A stretch of DNA of 32,230 nt from Acidithiobacillales bacterium SM1_46 (lineage in GTDB: Bacteria > Pseudomonadota > Gammaproteobacteria > Acidiferrobacterales > Sulfurifustaceae). Shown in pieces: positions 16,337 through 25,755 of this stretch. Where the stretch lies: assembly GCA_001304215.1 (NCBI GenBank), contig LJVB01000010.1:1-32230 (forward strand), written 5' to 3'. The number at the start of each line of letters is the position of its first letter. The stretch's first letter is position 1. The translations under genes and the position numbers were made by a program. The notes below the pieces were generated by a model. The model did no database searches and was not told where the DNA came from. It saw only the letters and a program-made list of their open reading frames with translations.

Positions 16337-18619
16337 CTAGCGATTGCGCGACGCAGTCCATCCTGCCTCCACAATCTGGCCGAAGCTGATAGCGGCGTCG
16401 TTGACCGGGACCGAGCATGCGAGCCGAATGTCGAAGCCCATGCGCGAAAGACGCGCCTGTGCTTCTGCGCTCAAGACCGCATTCTGGAAGACTCCTCCGC
16501 ACAATCCGACCGCAAACTCGCCTTCGTGGCCACGGACCTTTCCAGCTTGATCGGCGAGAGCCTGCGCGAGGCTCGCATGAAAGACACGAGCACGCTCGCT
16601 GGTTGGCCTTGTGGTTGCCAGAAGATGCGGCAGGAGCGGCGACCAGTCGCTTCGCCAGATGCCCTTGGTGTCGCGATCAAGCGGCAGTGGCAGCGCCTCC
16701 GTCGGCTGCGTGCAAGCCGCCTCGAGCAGCATCGGCCCCTGGCCCTCGAAACTGGATCGGTGGTTGAGGCCGGTGAGAGCAGCCGCTGCGTCGAACAACC
16801 TGCCCACCGCGCTCGATGACGGCGCGTTCAAGCGTTTGTGCCAGGCCGCGCGCAGTACAGTGGTGTCCTCGGGACACCCGGGCCATTCCATGCCTGCTTC
16901 CCAGAGCAGCGCGAGGGCCGAGCGCCAAGGTTCGCGGCCGGCCTTCTCGCCTCCTGGCAAGTGAAAGGGCCGGAAGCTTGCAACGCGTTGCCATGCGCCA
17001 GGGCGGCCAAGCAATGCCTCGCCTCCCCAGAGTGTCCCGTCGGCGCCATAACCGACGCCGTCCCAGGTGAAAATCAGCCAGCGTTTCACGTCGACATGCT
17101 CTCCGGCAAGGGCTGAGGCATGGGCGTGGTGATGCAAAACGCTTGTGACGGGAAGCCCCGAACGGCGCGCCCAGCGCGTGCTGGCATAGCCGGGGTGTGC
17201 ATCGCAGGCAACGCGTTCGGCTTGCACGTCATACAGCGCTTGCAGGTCGGTGATCACCTGCTCGAAGACGGACAGCGCGCGTGGCGAATCGAGATCGCCG
17301 ATGTGCGGGGAAATCACAACACGATTCCCCCACGCGAGCGCGACTGTGTTCTTCATGTGACCGCCAACCCCGATCATCGGAGACGGTAGCGAAACTGGTA
17401 GTGTGAGCTCGAGGGGCGCACTCCCGCGCCCGAGGCGAAGCGGGCGCGTGTCGCCAGCGATCAAACGGATTACCGGATCGTCAGCCGGGCGGGCGATCGG
17501 TCGGTCATGATGCAGGAAGGCATCCGCGACCTGTGCGAGCCTTGCCTCGACCTCGGCATTGTTCGTGAGTACCGGCTCGCCGCTCAGGTTCGCCGAGGTT
17601 GCCACCAACGGACCGCCAGCATCGCTGAGCAGGAGATGGTGCTGCGGGCTGTATGGCAAAAACGCACCGATCTCACCGAGGCCGGGTGCGACCGATGGCG
17701 CTACCTCCGTGTTGGCGCGCATGGGGACCAGCACGATCGGGCGCATGGGATCGAGCAGCACCCGTGCGTGCTCCGCCGTAAGCGCTGCCGCCGCACGGAC
17801 GGCATCGAGGCCATCGTGGCCACGAAACGGAAACATGATAGCAAGCGGCTTGTGCGGGCGACGCTTACGCGCGCGCAGCCTCGCAACGGCGGCCTCGTTG
17901 CTTGCATCGCACAGGAGGTGGTATCCGCCGATGCCCTTGGCCGCGACGATTCCGCCCTGACGCAACAACATGACGCACGCCGCCAGTGCCGCCTCGTTGT
18001 CTTCGGCAATCGTGGTGCCGTTCGCGACGAACGAGAGTCTCGGCCCGCATATCGGGCAGGCGACTGGTTCGGCGTGAAAGCGGCGGTCGAGAGGGTTCTC
18101 GTATTCGCGCAGACACGGCTCGCAGAGCGGAAACGACGCCATCGTGGTGTTGGCACGATCATAGGGCAGCCGTGTGATCAGGGTGTAGCGCGGACCGCAC
18201 TGTGTGCAGTTAATGAAGGGGTAGCGGTAGCGCCGGTTCGCCGGGTCGTTCATCTCGCGCACGCAGTCATCGCAGGCGAAGTAGTCGGGCGGCACGTGAA
18301 TCTCCGGCTGCTCGGCACGCTCGCTCGGCAGAATGGCGAAGGCCGTGACAGGGGAAAGTGGCGCGCTTTGGCTTGAGGTGATCTCGGGACGAGCCAGGGG
18401 CGGGGCTGCCGAGAGCAGGGCCTGCGCGAAGCGGTCGAGGGAAGGCGCGTCGCCCTGCGCGAAGATCTCCACCCGACCGGTCAGGTTGCGTATCCAGCCT
18501 ACGACCTGGTGGGCATGCGCAAGACGGTAGACAAAAGGTCGAAAGCCCACGCCTTGCACGCGCCCGCCGAGCACGATGTGGCGTGCTTCCTGTGCCGATG
18601 AGTCGTGCTCCTTATCCAT
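16337..18619 (-). CDS. hypF: HypF, carbamoyltransferase for hydrogenase maturation
   Basis: HypF makes carbamoyl-AMP from carbamoyl phosphate and ATP and transfers the carbamoyl group to HypE. The 760 residues match the family. Domains in order: an acylphosphatase-like domain with G-R-V-Q-G-V-G-F-R-P-F (about 18-28); two zinc-finger motifs with Cys pairs near 116/119, 138/141, 166/169 and 188/191; a YrdC-like domain with K-G-I-G-G-Y-H-L-L-C-D; and a Kae1-like C-terminal domain with H-H-H-A-H-A-S-A-L-A. ATG 18619-18617 is chosen because the protein then begins just before the acylphosphatase domain; a longer frame upstream has no family match. Confidence 0.95.
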   Translation of the reverse strand: MDKEHDSSAQEARHIVLGGRVQGVGFRPFVYRLAHAHQVVGWIRNLTGRVEIFAQGDAPSLDRFAQALLSAAPPLARPEITSSQSAPLSPVTAFAILPSERAEQPEIHVPPDYFACDDCVREMNDPANRRYRYPFINCTQCGPRYTLITRLPYDRANTTMASFPLCEPCLREYENPLDRRFHAEPVACPICGPRLSFVANGTTIAEDNEAALAACVMLLRQGGIVAAKGIGGYHLLCDASNEAAVARLRARKRRPHKPLAIMFPFRGHDGLDAVRAAAALTAEHARVLLDPMRPIVLVPMRANTEVAPSVAPGLGEIGAFLPYSPQHHLLLSDAGGPLVATSANLSGEPVLTNNAEVEARLAQVADAFLHHDRPIARPADDPVIRLIAGDTRPLRLGRGSAPLELTLPVSLPSPMIGVGGHMKNTVALAWGNRVVISPHIGDLDSPRALSVFEQVITDLQALYDVQAERVACDAHPGYASTRWARRSGLPVTSVLHHHAHASALAGEHVDVKRWLIFTWDGVGYGADGTLWGGEALLGRPGAWQRVASFRPFHLPGGEKAGREPWRSALALLWEAGMEWPGCPEDTTVLRAAWHKRLNAPSSSAVGRLFDAAAALTGLNHRSSFEGQGPMLLEAACTQPTEALPLPLDRDTKGIWRSDWSPLLPHLLATTRPTSERARVFHASLAQALADQAGKVRGHEGEFAVGLCGGVFQNAVLSAEAQARLSRMGFDIRLACSVPVNDAAISFGQIVEAGWTASRNR

Positions 18620-18789
18620 GCAACAGTAGAGCTGGGCGGTGGCGCCGGTCGGATGGCCGAACGCCACTCTAGCATTGGGGCGGTCGCTGAGCAGGCTCGC
18701 TCTTGGGGATTGGCGGCAATCGGGCATGAATTGCTGCCGTGCGTTCTGTCGGCTTCAAGGCGGGCACTTTCGGCGAGCACGAAGGCGGT

Positions 18790-18948
18790 ATGCAGAAGCT
18801 GCTGTCCGGCAGGATGACGCTGTTGCCCGGAACGCTCTTGCTGTTTGCCACGCAGCATGTCCGCAGCACCTGGGTTGCCGGTGCCCTGGCGGCGGCGCTG
18901 GTGATCGTCGGCCTGATCGAGCTTACGCGTCGATTTCGACCAGACTAG
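18790..18948 (+). CDS. Possible small single-pass membrane protein
   Basis: A 52-codon frame from ATG 18790, preceded by GAAGGCGG, encodes MQKLLSGRMTLLPG followed by two hydrophobic stretches (L-L-L-F-A and W-V-A-G-A-L-A-A-A-L-V-I-V-G-L-I-E-L) and a basic tail R-R-F-R-P-D. Composition and the positive-inside tail look like a genuine inner-membrane peptide. It is divergent from hypF. I do not recognise it, and it could be spurious. Confidence 0.4.
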   Translation: MQKLLSGRMTLLPGTLLLFATQHVRSTWVAGALAAALVIVGLIELTRRFRPD

Positions 18949-19071
18949 GGTCGCCTGGCCGGCGACTGCGCGAGCCTGGGGTCCGGAGTTCGCGGCCCTG
19001 ATACTGCACGCCCTACCCGAAAGCCGGCGCCTTTACGGCGGCCCGTTTCGATTCGCGTGATTTCACTGATA

Positions 19072-19090
19072 TGTTTTTTACTTAAAAACA
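19072..19090. repeat. AT-rich inverted repeat upstream of the sigma-54 promoter
   Basis: TGTTTTT (19072-19078) and AAAAACA (19084-19090) form a perfect 7-bp inverted repeat around TACTT. It is conspicuously AT-rich against its surroundings and lies about 60-80 bp upstream of the -24/-12 element, a typical place for an enhancer-binding protein or IHF site. The protein that binds is unknown. Confidence 0.4.
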
Positions 19091-19133
19091 GTAGGTTGCG
19101 TGTTGTTTAGGAGACGATTTTTACGGCGTCGGC

Positions 19134-19149
19134 TGGCCCGGATGTTGCA
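19134..19149 (+). promoter_or_regulatory. Sigma-54 (RpoN) -24/-12 promoter
   Basis: TGGCCCGGATGTTGCA matches the consensus TGGCACGRNNNTTGCW at all but one fixed position, with the invariant GG (19135-19136) and GC (19147-19148) separated by exactly 10 nt. Transcription would start near 19160, giving a leader of about 164 nt before the kinase start. It is oriented toward the kinase operon. Confidence 0.65.
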
Positions 19150-19172
19150 CCTAGATAAGCGCCACAGGAGCT

Positions 19173-19217
19173 TGCCCCGCGAAGGGAATGGGGCAGCGCC
19201 GGGGGTTTTTGCTGTCC
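19173..19217 (+). ncRNA. Leader hairpins with two exclusive pairings
   Basis: TGCCCC (19173-19178) pairs with GGGGCA (19190-19195) around an 11-nt loop. Alternatively, GGCAGC (19192-19197) can pair with GCTG-CC (19211-19217, one bulge). The two share bases and cannot coexist. This may be a regulatory leader; I could not match it to a known riboswitch class. Confidence 0.3.
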
Positions 19218-19323
19218 GGCTAGGGAACATGGGACCGAGAGACAACTCAATGGACGTTCGTCAGGGCGGTTGGTCGCAGGTCGCGGCAACGATTGGGCGC
19301 GCCTGTCGCGCAGGCAGGGCCTG

Positions 19324-21795
19324 ATGTTCAACGGTCGTCGCTGCAGTATTGCCGCCAAGCTTAACGCGCTCGTGATCGGCTTGGTCGCCGTCACGACGTT
19401 CGGCACGGCATGGTTGCTGTTCTCGCGTGAGGCCTCAGAGTACGAAGCCGCGTTGGTGCAGGATGGCGCGGCTCTCGCGAATATCGTTGCCGAGAACAGC
19501 GAGTTTGCACTGTATACCCAGAATGCGAGCGCGATGGAACAAATTGCGCGCAGTCTCCAGGCCTATCCGCACGTTGCCTACATCCGCTTTGCTGATCATC
19601 GCCAGCGCGTACTGTTCGAAAAGAGCCTGCACCCCAACGCAGTACCATCCCCGCTCGGTGCCGAGCGACCAACTCATTTGAAATACCGCGTCCCGTTCGC
19701 CGAGTTCACGGACACGTCCAACGGACGGCACTACTACGACATGCGGGTCGCGGTGCGGGGTGCCTCTGCAGTCGATCCGACGCGCATGTTCCAGGAGATC
19801 GATCCGCGCAGCACCGACATGGACATGATCGGTTATGTCCAGATCGGCTTTAGTGACGAGCGCATACGGGCGCGCATCAATGAGGCGGGATGGAGCACTC
19901 TGCTCTACGCGGCGCTGTTCGTCCTGCTCGGCGTGACGGTGACGCTGTTTGTGACGCGAGGCATCACTGGTCCGCTTGGCAAGCTGGCGGCGGCGGCGCG
20001 CGCAGTGGGCGACGGGCACCTCAATCCGGACATCGACGTAAATACCAATGACGAGGTCGGTGATCTGGGCCGGGCATTCCGCGAGATGCTCGAAAATTTG
20101 CGTCGTACCCGCGAGGAGGTCGAGCAATCGCAGCGCACCCTCGAGGAAAAGGTCGAATGGCGTACGCAGGAGTTGGCGCTCGCCAAAGAGCACGCAATGG
20201 TGCTGGCCGACAAGGCCGAACATGCCAACCAGGCAAAGTCGCAGTTCCTGGCCAGCATGTCGCACGAGATCCGCACGCCCATGAATGGCATCATCGGAAT
20301 GGTCGACATGCTGGCCGCGACCAGGCTTGATGCCACCCAGCAGCATTATGTACGCACGTTGCACGGCTCGAGCGAGAGCCTGTTGACGCTACTGAACGAT
20401 ATTCTCGATCTCTCCAAAGTTGAGTCGGGCAAGCTGGAGCTGGAATCCGTTGACTTCGGTGTGCGCGATCTCCTCACCGAGGTCTGCGACCTCTTTGCCG
20501 GGCCGACGCAGCAAAAGCAGATTGAAATCGACTGCGTCTGTACGGAGGACGTTCCGGGACTGGTTCGCGGGGACCCAGCACGGTTGCGTCAGGTGCTGGC
20601 CAATCTGGTCGGTAACGCGGTCAAGTTCACCGATCGAGGAAAGATCATGGTCCGCGCACAACTGCACGGCACCCGCTCCGAGCAGGTCGTCCTGCGCTTT
20701 GAGGTTCGTGACACCGGTATCGGTATCGCGCCGGACAAGCTCGATCGCGTGTTCGAGGTGTTTACTCAGGGAGATAGTTCCACCACTCGCCGATTTGGCG
20801 GCAGTGGCCTTGGACTCGCGATCGTACGCCAACTGGTAAGTCTTATGGGTGGCGAAATCCGGGTGGAAAGCCAGCCGGGCCAGGGATCGCGCTTCTGGTT
20901 TACGGTGCGCCTCGGTCGGGTAGAGGCTTCGAGCGTGCAGTCTCCTGCGGTGGCGCCGCCGCGCACTACCCCGCGCCACGTGACCCATGCACGTGTGCTG
21001 CTCGCCGAAGACAATGCCGTGAACCAGGAAATCACGCGAAATATGCTGACGCTGCTCGGCTGCGAGGTCGAGGCAGTCGGTGATGGATTGCAGGCCATCG
21101 AGGCAATGCGCCGCTATGCCTACGATATGGTGCTCATGGACTGCAACATGCCGAACTGCGACGGCTACGATGCCACGGTGGAGATTCGCCGTCTCGAGCG
21201 CGCCCGCGGTGGGCGCCACGCGCCGATCGTCGCGATTACCGCAAATGTGATGCCGGGGGATCGCAAGCGTTGCCTCGCCGCGGGCATGGATGACTATCTG
21301 CCCAAGCCCCTGCGCCAGGAAGATCTCAAGGCAGCGCTGGAACGCTGGCTCGGTGCGCCAGCCGAACCCGCGAGCGCGCCTGATGTTCCGGCGCCGGCTG
21401 CGGGGCCGGAGCGGTCAACCGTTATCAATTCGCGTGCGCTGGATTCGATCCGCGCGCTCCAACATCCGGGTGGTCCGGATCTGGTCCAACGCGTCACGAG
21501 TATCTACCTCCTCGACGCGCCCAAGCTCCTCGCCCAGCTCGGCGAGGCTGTGGGGCGGGGCGACGGGCAAGCAGTGAGAAATGCAGCGCACTCGCTCAAG
21601 TCGAGCAGCGCGAGCGTTGGCGCGACGCGGTTCACCGAGTTGTGTCGCGAGATGGAGGCACTGGCCAAGAGCAACCGAATCGACGAATGCGAACGGAATC
21701 TGCCGGCGTTGCAGCAGGAATTTTCTGCGGTAAAGGGTGCGCTCGCCGGCCATGCGAAGGGAGATACGGATGAAGCAGCCAGACGTTCAGCGTGA
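19324..21795 (+). CDS. Hybrid sensor histidine kinase (BarA-like plan)
   Basis: The product has 823 residues from ATG 19324, preferred over an upstream TTG. Order: TM1 (about 11-33), a periplasmic sensor region of about 155 residues, TM2 (about 190-211), HAMP, a coiled stretch, HisKA with S-H-E-I-R-T-P (phospho-His about 313), HATPase with N-L-V-G-N-A-V-K-F and D-T-G-I-G-I-A and a G-S-G-L-G-L-A lid, a receiver domain with V-L-M-D-C-N-M-P (Asp about 606) and an Hpt domain with A-H-S-L-K-S-S-S (His about 756). All phosphorelay residues are present, so it can pass phosphate internally and on to the receiver of the next gene. The periplasmic part may sense the PhnD-like protein encoded third in the operon. 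Confidence 0.92.
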   Translation: MFNGRRCSIAAKLNALVIGLVAVTTFGTAWLLFSREASEYEAALVQDGAALANIVAENSEFALYTQNASAMEQIARSLQAYPHVAYIRFADHRQRVLFEKSLHPNAVPSPLGAERPTHLKYRVPFAEFTDTSNGRHYYDMRVAVRGASAVDPTRMFQEIDPRSTDMDMIGYVQIGFSDERIRARINEAGWSTLLYAALFVLLGVTVTLFVTRGITGPLGKLAAAARAVGDGHLNPDIDVNTNDEVGDLGRAFREMLENLRRTREEVEQSQRTLEEKVEWRTQELALAKEHAMVLADKAEHANQAKSQFLASMSHEIRTPMNGIIGMVDMLAATRLDATQQHYVRTLHGSSESLLTLLNDILDLSKVESGKLELESVDFGVRDLLTEVCDLFAGPTQQKQIEIDCVCTEDVPGLVRGDPARLRQVLANLVGNAVKFTDRGKIMVRAQLHGTRSEQVVLRFEVRDTGIGIAPDKLDRVFEVFTQGDSSTTRRFGGSGLGLAIVRQLVSLMGGEIRVESQPGQGSRFWFTVRLGRVEASSVQSPAVAPPRTTPRHVTHARVLLAEDNAVNQEITRNMLTLLGCEVEAVGDGLQAIEAMRRYAYDMVLMDCNMPNCDGYDATVEIRRLERARGGRHAPIVAITANVMPGDRKRCLAAGMDDYLPKPLRQEDLKAALERWLGAPAEPASAPDVPAPAAGPERSTVINSRALDSIRALQHPGGPDLVQRVTSIYLLDAPKLLAQLGEAVGRGDGQAVRNAAHSLKSSSASVGATRFTELCREMEALAKSNRIDECERNLPALQQEFSAVKGALAGHAKGDTDEAARRSA

Positions 21796-23902
21796 CGTAT
21801 CGGTCCTGATTGCCGACGATGATGCCACCGCCCGCATGTTGGTGCGTGCGGCGCTCGAGCAATCAGGGTTCCAGGTCGTGGAAGCAGCGGATGGCGCCGA
21901 GGCGCTTGAATGCTATCGGCAGCATCAGCCGCAGCTCGTGCTGCTCGATGTCGTAATGCCGGGTCTTGACGGGTTTTCGGCCTGTGCCGCGATCCGCGCG
22001 GCCCCGGGTGGCGGCACGGTGCCGATCCTGATGCTCACTGGCCTTGATGACCTCGAATCGATCAACCGGGCCTACGAATGCGGCGCTACCGATTTTGCCA
22101 CCAAGCCGATCAACTGGCCGCTGCTGGGGCACCGGGCAAAGTACTTGCTGCGTGGCGCGCGCCTGTACGACGAACTCGTGGAGAGCGAGGCGCGCCTCGC
22201 ACATGCGCAACGCATCGCGCGGCTCGGGCACTGGGAGTGGGAGCCCGGCGCCGACGAGATCGTGTGTTCGGCACAGCTATGTGGGCTACTGGGGTGCACG
22301 GATGCGAAAGGGCCCTCAAACCTTGAGGCGTTTCTTGCTTGCGCGCATCCTGGAGATCGCGCGAGCCTCGAGTATGCGATCCAGCGCGCGCTGGTGGAAG
22401 CACGCTTTGAGGGCATAGACTTTCGGGTGATGGTGCCGCAATTCGGCGCGCGTTTTGTACGTGCCGAGGTCGAGGTGGTTTTGGGAGCGGACGGCAAGCC
22501 GGTGCGCCTCTCCGGCACCCTGCAGGACATTAGTGAGCGGAAGACGGCGGAGCAGCAGATCAGCTTTTTAGAGAACTATGACAGCTTGACGGGCCTGCCA
22601 AACCGTAATCTGTTTCGGGATCGGCTCGATTTCGCGCTGCAGTCGGCGCGGCGTCACGACCGTGTGCTCGCAATACTCGCCGTTGATCTGGATCGCTTCA
22701 AGCGGGTTAACGACACCCTGGGACATGGTGCAGGCGACCGGCTGTTGCAAGCGGTGGCGGAGCGGCTCGCACAGTGCGTGCGATCGAGCGATGCTGTAAT
22801 GCGCCCCGAACGCGACTTGGCGGTAAGTCGCCTCGGTGGCGACGAGTTTACGCTGATGCTCTCCGACATTGAACGTGTCGAGGACACAATCGTAGTCGTG
22901 CAGCGGATCTTTGATGCGCTTGCGCAGCCGATTACCATTGATGGCAACGCCATGTATGCCGGTGCCAGTATCGGTATTAGCGTATTCCCCCACGATGGTG
23001 CCGACGCCGAGGCGCTGTTGCGCAACGCCGATGTTGCGATGCATGCGGCCAAGGATGTAGGCGGCGGGACCTACCAGTTTTATGGCGAGGCCATGAACAA
23101 GGCGACCACCAATCGCCTTACGCTGGAGCATGATCTGCGCCGCGCGCTGCAGCGCCAGGAGTTCCGTCTGTTCTACCAACCGAAGGTGGATCTGGTGAGC
23201 GGCGCCGTGGTAGGTGCCGAGGCGCTGATCCGCTGGCGGCACCCGGAGCGCGGGTTGGTGTCTCCGGCAGAGTTCATTCCGCTGGCCGAGGAGACCGGAC
23301 TCATTGTCCCGATCGGAGAATGGGCATTGCACGAAGCCTGCCGGCAGGTGCGCATCTGGCAACAGTCCGGAAGCCGACCTATCAGTGTGGCGGTGAACCT
23401 CTCGGCACGGCAGTTCCGTCACAGCGATCTGGCAAGCGTGGTACAGCAGGCGCTCGCCGCGAGTGGTCTGGATGCGCGCTGGCTTGAGCTCGAGATCACC
23501 GAAAGTGTCGTGATGCAGGACGCCGCCCAGGCAGTCGTGACGCTCGGGCAGCTGAAGGCCATGGGCCTAACCATTTCGGTGGATGATTTTGGCACGGGCT
23601 ACTCGTCTCTCAGTTACCTGAAGCGTTTTCCGATCGATGCGCTCAAGATCGACCGATCGTTCGTTCGGGACATTGCCACCGACCCCGACGATGCCGCAAT
23701 CGCGCGCGCGATCGTCACCATGGCCGAGAGCCTCAAGCTTGAGGTAGTGGCCGAGGGCGTGGAGACGGAGGAGCAGCTGCGATTCTTGCGCAACCATGGC
23801 TGCGGCCTTGCGCAGGGATTTCTCTTTAGCAAGCCGGTGCCGGCGGACGAATTCGTGCGCTTTCTTGAGACACATCGAGACGCCGCGCGAGGCGCCGCGT
23901 GA
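21770..23902 (+). CDS. Response regulator with REC-PAS-GGDEF-EAL domains (c-di-GMP turnover)
   Basis: ATG 21770 follows GAAGGGAG by 7 nt and lies inside the end of the kinase gene (26-nt overlap). The 710-residue product has a receiver domain (phospho-Asp about 60 in L-L-D-V-V-M-P-G), a PAS domain beginning G-H-W-E-W-E-P and closing with D-I-S-E-R-K, a diguanylate cyclase domain with intact R-L-G-G-D-E-F (about 355) and a phosphodiesterase domain with intact E-A-L and the downstream [10 protein letters not shown]. An RSSD inhibitory-site motif precedes GGDEF but is separated from it by a short insertion. Both activities may be retained, with balance set by phosphorylation from the kinase. Confidence 0.93.
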   Translation: MKQPDVQRDVSVLIADDDATARMLVRAALEQSGFQVVEAADGAEALECYRQHQPQLVLLDVVMPGLDGFSACAAIRAAPGGGTVPILMLTGLDDLESINRAYECGATDFATKPINWPLLGHRAKYLLRGARLYDELVESEARLAHAQRIARLGHWEWEPGADEIVCSAQLCGLLGCTDAKGPSNLEAFLACAHPGDRASLEYAIQRALVEARFEGIDFRVMVPQFGARFVRAEVEVVLGADGKPVRLSGTLQDISERKTAEQQISFLENYDSLTGLPNRNLFRDRLDFALQSARRHDRVLAILAVDLDRFKRVNDTLGHGAGDRLLQAVAERLAQCVRSSDAVMRPERDLAVSRLGGDEFTLMLSDIERVEDTIVVVQRIFDALAQPITIDGNAMYAGASIGISVFPHDGADAEALLRNADVAMHAAKDVGGGTYQFYGEAMNKATTNRLTLEHDLRRALQRQEFRLFYQPKVDLVSGAVVGAEALIRWRHPERGLVSPAEFIPLAEETGLIVPIGEWALHEACRQVRIWQQSGSRPISVAVNLSARQFRHSDLASVVQQALAASGLDARWLELEITESVVMQDAAQAVVTLGQLKAMGLTISVDDFGTGYSSLSYLKRFPIDALKIDRSFVRDIATDPDDAAIARAIVTMAESLKLEVVAEGVETEEQLRFLRNHGCGLAQGFLFSKPVPADEFVRFLETHRDAARGAA

Positions 23903-24786
23903 TGCGCAGAATGGTGCAGTGCATTGTTGGACTATCCGCGCTATGCATGTCAGTCCTAGCCAACGCGGATCCGGCGGCCGAATTTGTGCCGCTGCGCTTT
24001 GGTTCCGCCGCCATGGATATCCCGGCAGAGATGGGGCGGCGCATCGTGCCGCTGACGCGATACCTGAGTGACGCCCTGGGCAGACCGGTGGTGCCGCAGC
24101 TCTCGCGCAGCATGCAACATGCGGTCGACCAGCTTGGCAAGAGCGAGGTAGATATCGCATTGCTGACCCCGGTTGCGTACGTGCGCGCAGAAGAGCAGGG
24201 CGCGCGGATCATCGTGCAGCCGACAACCCAGGGTCGCAAGACCTTTCACCTTATGGTCATGACGCGCGACAGCGGACCTATTCGCAGTCTTGCCGATCTT
24301 GCCGGAAAGCGCTTCGCGTTCGGTGATCCGGCGGCAGTGCTGCAGTACGCCATGATGCGCCAGGCGCGGCTGCCATTTCACGAGCTCAGCGAGATCCAGT
24401 ATCTCCGTTATCACGACGTGGTCGCACGGGCGGTAGCGCAGGGCGACGTGGACGCCGGCGTGATGCGCGAAAGCACAGCACTCAGCTGGCGTGCGCGAGG
24501 GTTGCGTGCCATCTATACGACTCCGCCGTTGCCTTCCTACTGCATTGCCGTCAGCGCCAGACTTGACGGTCGTTCAGTCGAGCGAGTGCGCGAGGCATTC
24601 CTCAAGTTGAATGGGCTCGATCCAATGCATCGCGCCATTATCCGGGCGCTGGATCCGACCTATGACGGCTTCGTGGCCGGAAGCGACCACGACTATGACA
24701 TTGTTCGCAGCTATATCGGTCGCTTTGGCGCGGACGCCAAGCGCACAGTAGCGGATGCCATGCCTAGGGCGGTGGGCCGGAACTGA
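23902..24786 (+). CDS. PhnD-like periplasmic phosphate/phosphonate-type binding protein
   Basis: The ATG overlaps the stop of the GGDEF-EAL gene (TGATG), so translation is coupled. The 294-residue product has a signal peptide (RRMVQCIVGLSALCMSVLANA) and the PhnD family layout: P-L-R-F-G early, L-T-P-V-A-Y, L-A-D-L-A-G-K-R-F-A-F-G-D-P, V-A-Q-G-D-V-D-A-G-V and a C-terminal Y-D-x-V-R stretch. No ATPase or permease of a phosphonate transporter is nearby. Its place behind a membrane kinase suggests it is a ligand-binding input for that kinase and not an uptake protein; the ligand (an oxyanion is usual for the family) is not known. Confidence 0.85.
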   Translation: MRRMVQCIVGLSALCMSVLANADPAAEFVPLRFGSAAMDIPAEMGRRIVPLTRYLSDALGRPVVPQLSRSMQHAVDQLGKSEVDIALLTPVAYVRAEEQGARIIVQPTTQGRKTFHLMVMTRDSGPIRSLADLAGKRFAFGDPAAVLQYAMMRQARLPFHELSEIQYLRYHDVVARAVAQGDVDAGVMRESTALSWRARGLRAIYTTPPLPSYCIAVSARLDGRSVERVREAFLKLNGLDPMHRAIIRALDPTYDGFVAGSDHDYDIVRSYIGRFGADAKRTVADAMPRAVGRN

Positions 24787-25714
24787 GCGCAAGGCTTGCG
24801 GCGAGCAACAGGCCGTGGAATCCGGCCGCGGCGATAGAGAGTGGAATGGCAGGGACGAGCCGGCCGGGAACTGCGGCGAAGCGCAACAGGTCGCGCGCCG
24901 CACGCAGGCTGAGTGGTGCCGCGAGCAGACTGACCAGAGTGAGCGGGGGCAAGTATCGCATGCTCACCGCTGCCACAAGCCAGCCGTAGGCGAGCAGGGC
25001 GATCAATACGTAGCCCCAGCGTGCCGAGCGGATCTCGAGGCGCGCCACCCAATGGCGCTTGCCAACCGCAGCATCGGCGGCGCGATCGGGGAACTGGTTG
25101 ATATACAGAATGTTGGTGACGAGCAACGCGTAGGAGATTGCCGCAATCAACGGGGTCCACGAGAAGCTGCTGCGCTGCACGTAGTCGGCACCCACCGTGA
25201 TCAGCCCAAACCCGAGCGCCACGCACAACTCGCCCAGCCCGCGGCTATTGAGTCTGAGTGGTGGAGCTGAGTACGCCCAGCCGATCAGGAGTCCGGTCGC
25301 GCCGATGACGAGCAGCCCGGGCCCTGACCACCAGGTCAGGAACACACCCGCAACGAATGTCGCCCCGAACAACGTGGCCCCGAACATGGCCGTCTCCGTG
25401 GTTGTCAGGACGCCGTTCTGGATAAAGCGGCTGCCGCCGGTGAACGGAAACACACGCTCCGTGTTGATCGCGTCGGTGCCGTTCAATGCGTCGTAGTAAT
25501 CGTTCAGCACGTTGACACCGGCATGCGCGATCAGCGCAAACACCACGGTCAGGATCGCCGTAAGGGGTTGCATCGGGACGCCAGTGGCGTACGCACCGGC
25601 GAGCCCGATCAGGGCCGCGAACAATGTCACGCTCAAGAATGGCGGGCGTGTCGCGAGCAGGTAGCGCAGCAGCGGGTTGGGTAGGGCGGCGAGGGTCGGT
25701 TCAGCAGGTGGCAT
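24764..25714 (-). CDS. UbiA-family prenyltransferase (MenA-like)
   Basis: The 316-residue, nine-helix-type membrane enzyme has the first Asp-rich motif N-D-Y-Y-D (in V-L-N-D-Y-Y-D-A-L-N-G-T-D) and the second D-R-A-A-D in N-Q-F-P-D-R-A-A-D-A-A-V-G, which bind prenyl diphosphate through Mg. The N-D-Y-Y-D-x-x-x-G-x-D form resembles 1,4-dihydroxy-2-naphthoate prenyltransferases (menaquinone pathway), but no other men gene is in view, so the acceptor is uncertain. Start ATG 25714 follows GGAG by 7 nt and is better than ATG 25726. The gene overlaps the 3' end of the convergent PhnD-like gene by 23 nt. It may supply quinone for hydrogenase electron transfer; that is inference. Confidence 0.85.
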   Translation of the reverse strand: MPPAEPTLAALPNPLLRYLLATRPPFLSVTLFAALIGLAGAYATGVPMQPLTAILTVVFALIAHAGVNVLNDYYDALNGTDAINTERVFPFTGGSRFIQNGVLTTTETAMFGATLFGATFVAGVFLTWWSGPGLLVIGATGLLIGWAYSAPPLRLNSRGLGELCVALGFGLITVGADYVQRSSFSWTPLIAAISYALLVTNILYINQFPDRAADAAVGKRHWVARLEIRSARWGYVLIALLAYGWLVAAVSMRYLPPLTLVSLLAAPLSLRAARDLLRFAAVPGRLVPAIPLSIAAAGFHGLLLAASLALSSGPPP

Positions 25715-25755
25715 GCGTGGCTCCATTTGCCGGATGGTTGAAATGCGTCGTGGAA

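Larger units (their letters stand above)
18949..19323 (+). other. Regulatory region and leader of the signalling operon
   Basis: No gene is supported in these 375 nt. They hold an AT-rich inverted repeat (19072-19090), a sigma-54 promoter match (19134-19149) and, downstream of it, a leader of about 160 nt with GC-rich hairpins. Confidence 0.55.

Noticed and set aside
16290-16337. An inverted repeat (CCCAAC/GTTGGG) after hypF as a terminator
   Set aside because: The stem is 6 bp with a loop of about 30 nt and no T-run, so it is not convincing.
19150-19224. A three-way junction closed by CCTAG (19150-19154) and CTAGG (19220-19224)
   Set aside because: The predicted sigma-54 transcript starts near 19160, after the first strand of the closing stem, so it would not be in that RNA; the stem is also only 5 bp.
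19134-19240. A c-di-GMP-I (GEMM) riboswitch before the c-di-GMP operon
   Set aside because: The leader has hairpins and CACAGG, but lacks the CGCAAAGCC core and the GAAA tetraloop layout of that class.
22568-23422. A 284-codon open frame on the minus strand
   Set aside because: It is antisense to the GGDEF and EAL domains; GC-rich codon bias keeps the opposite strand open.
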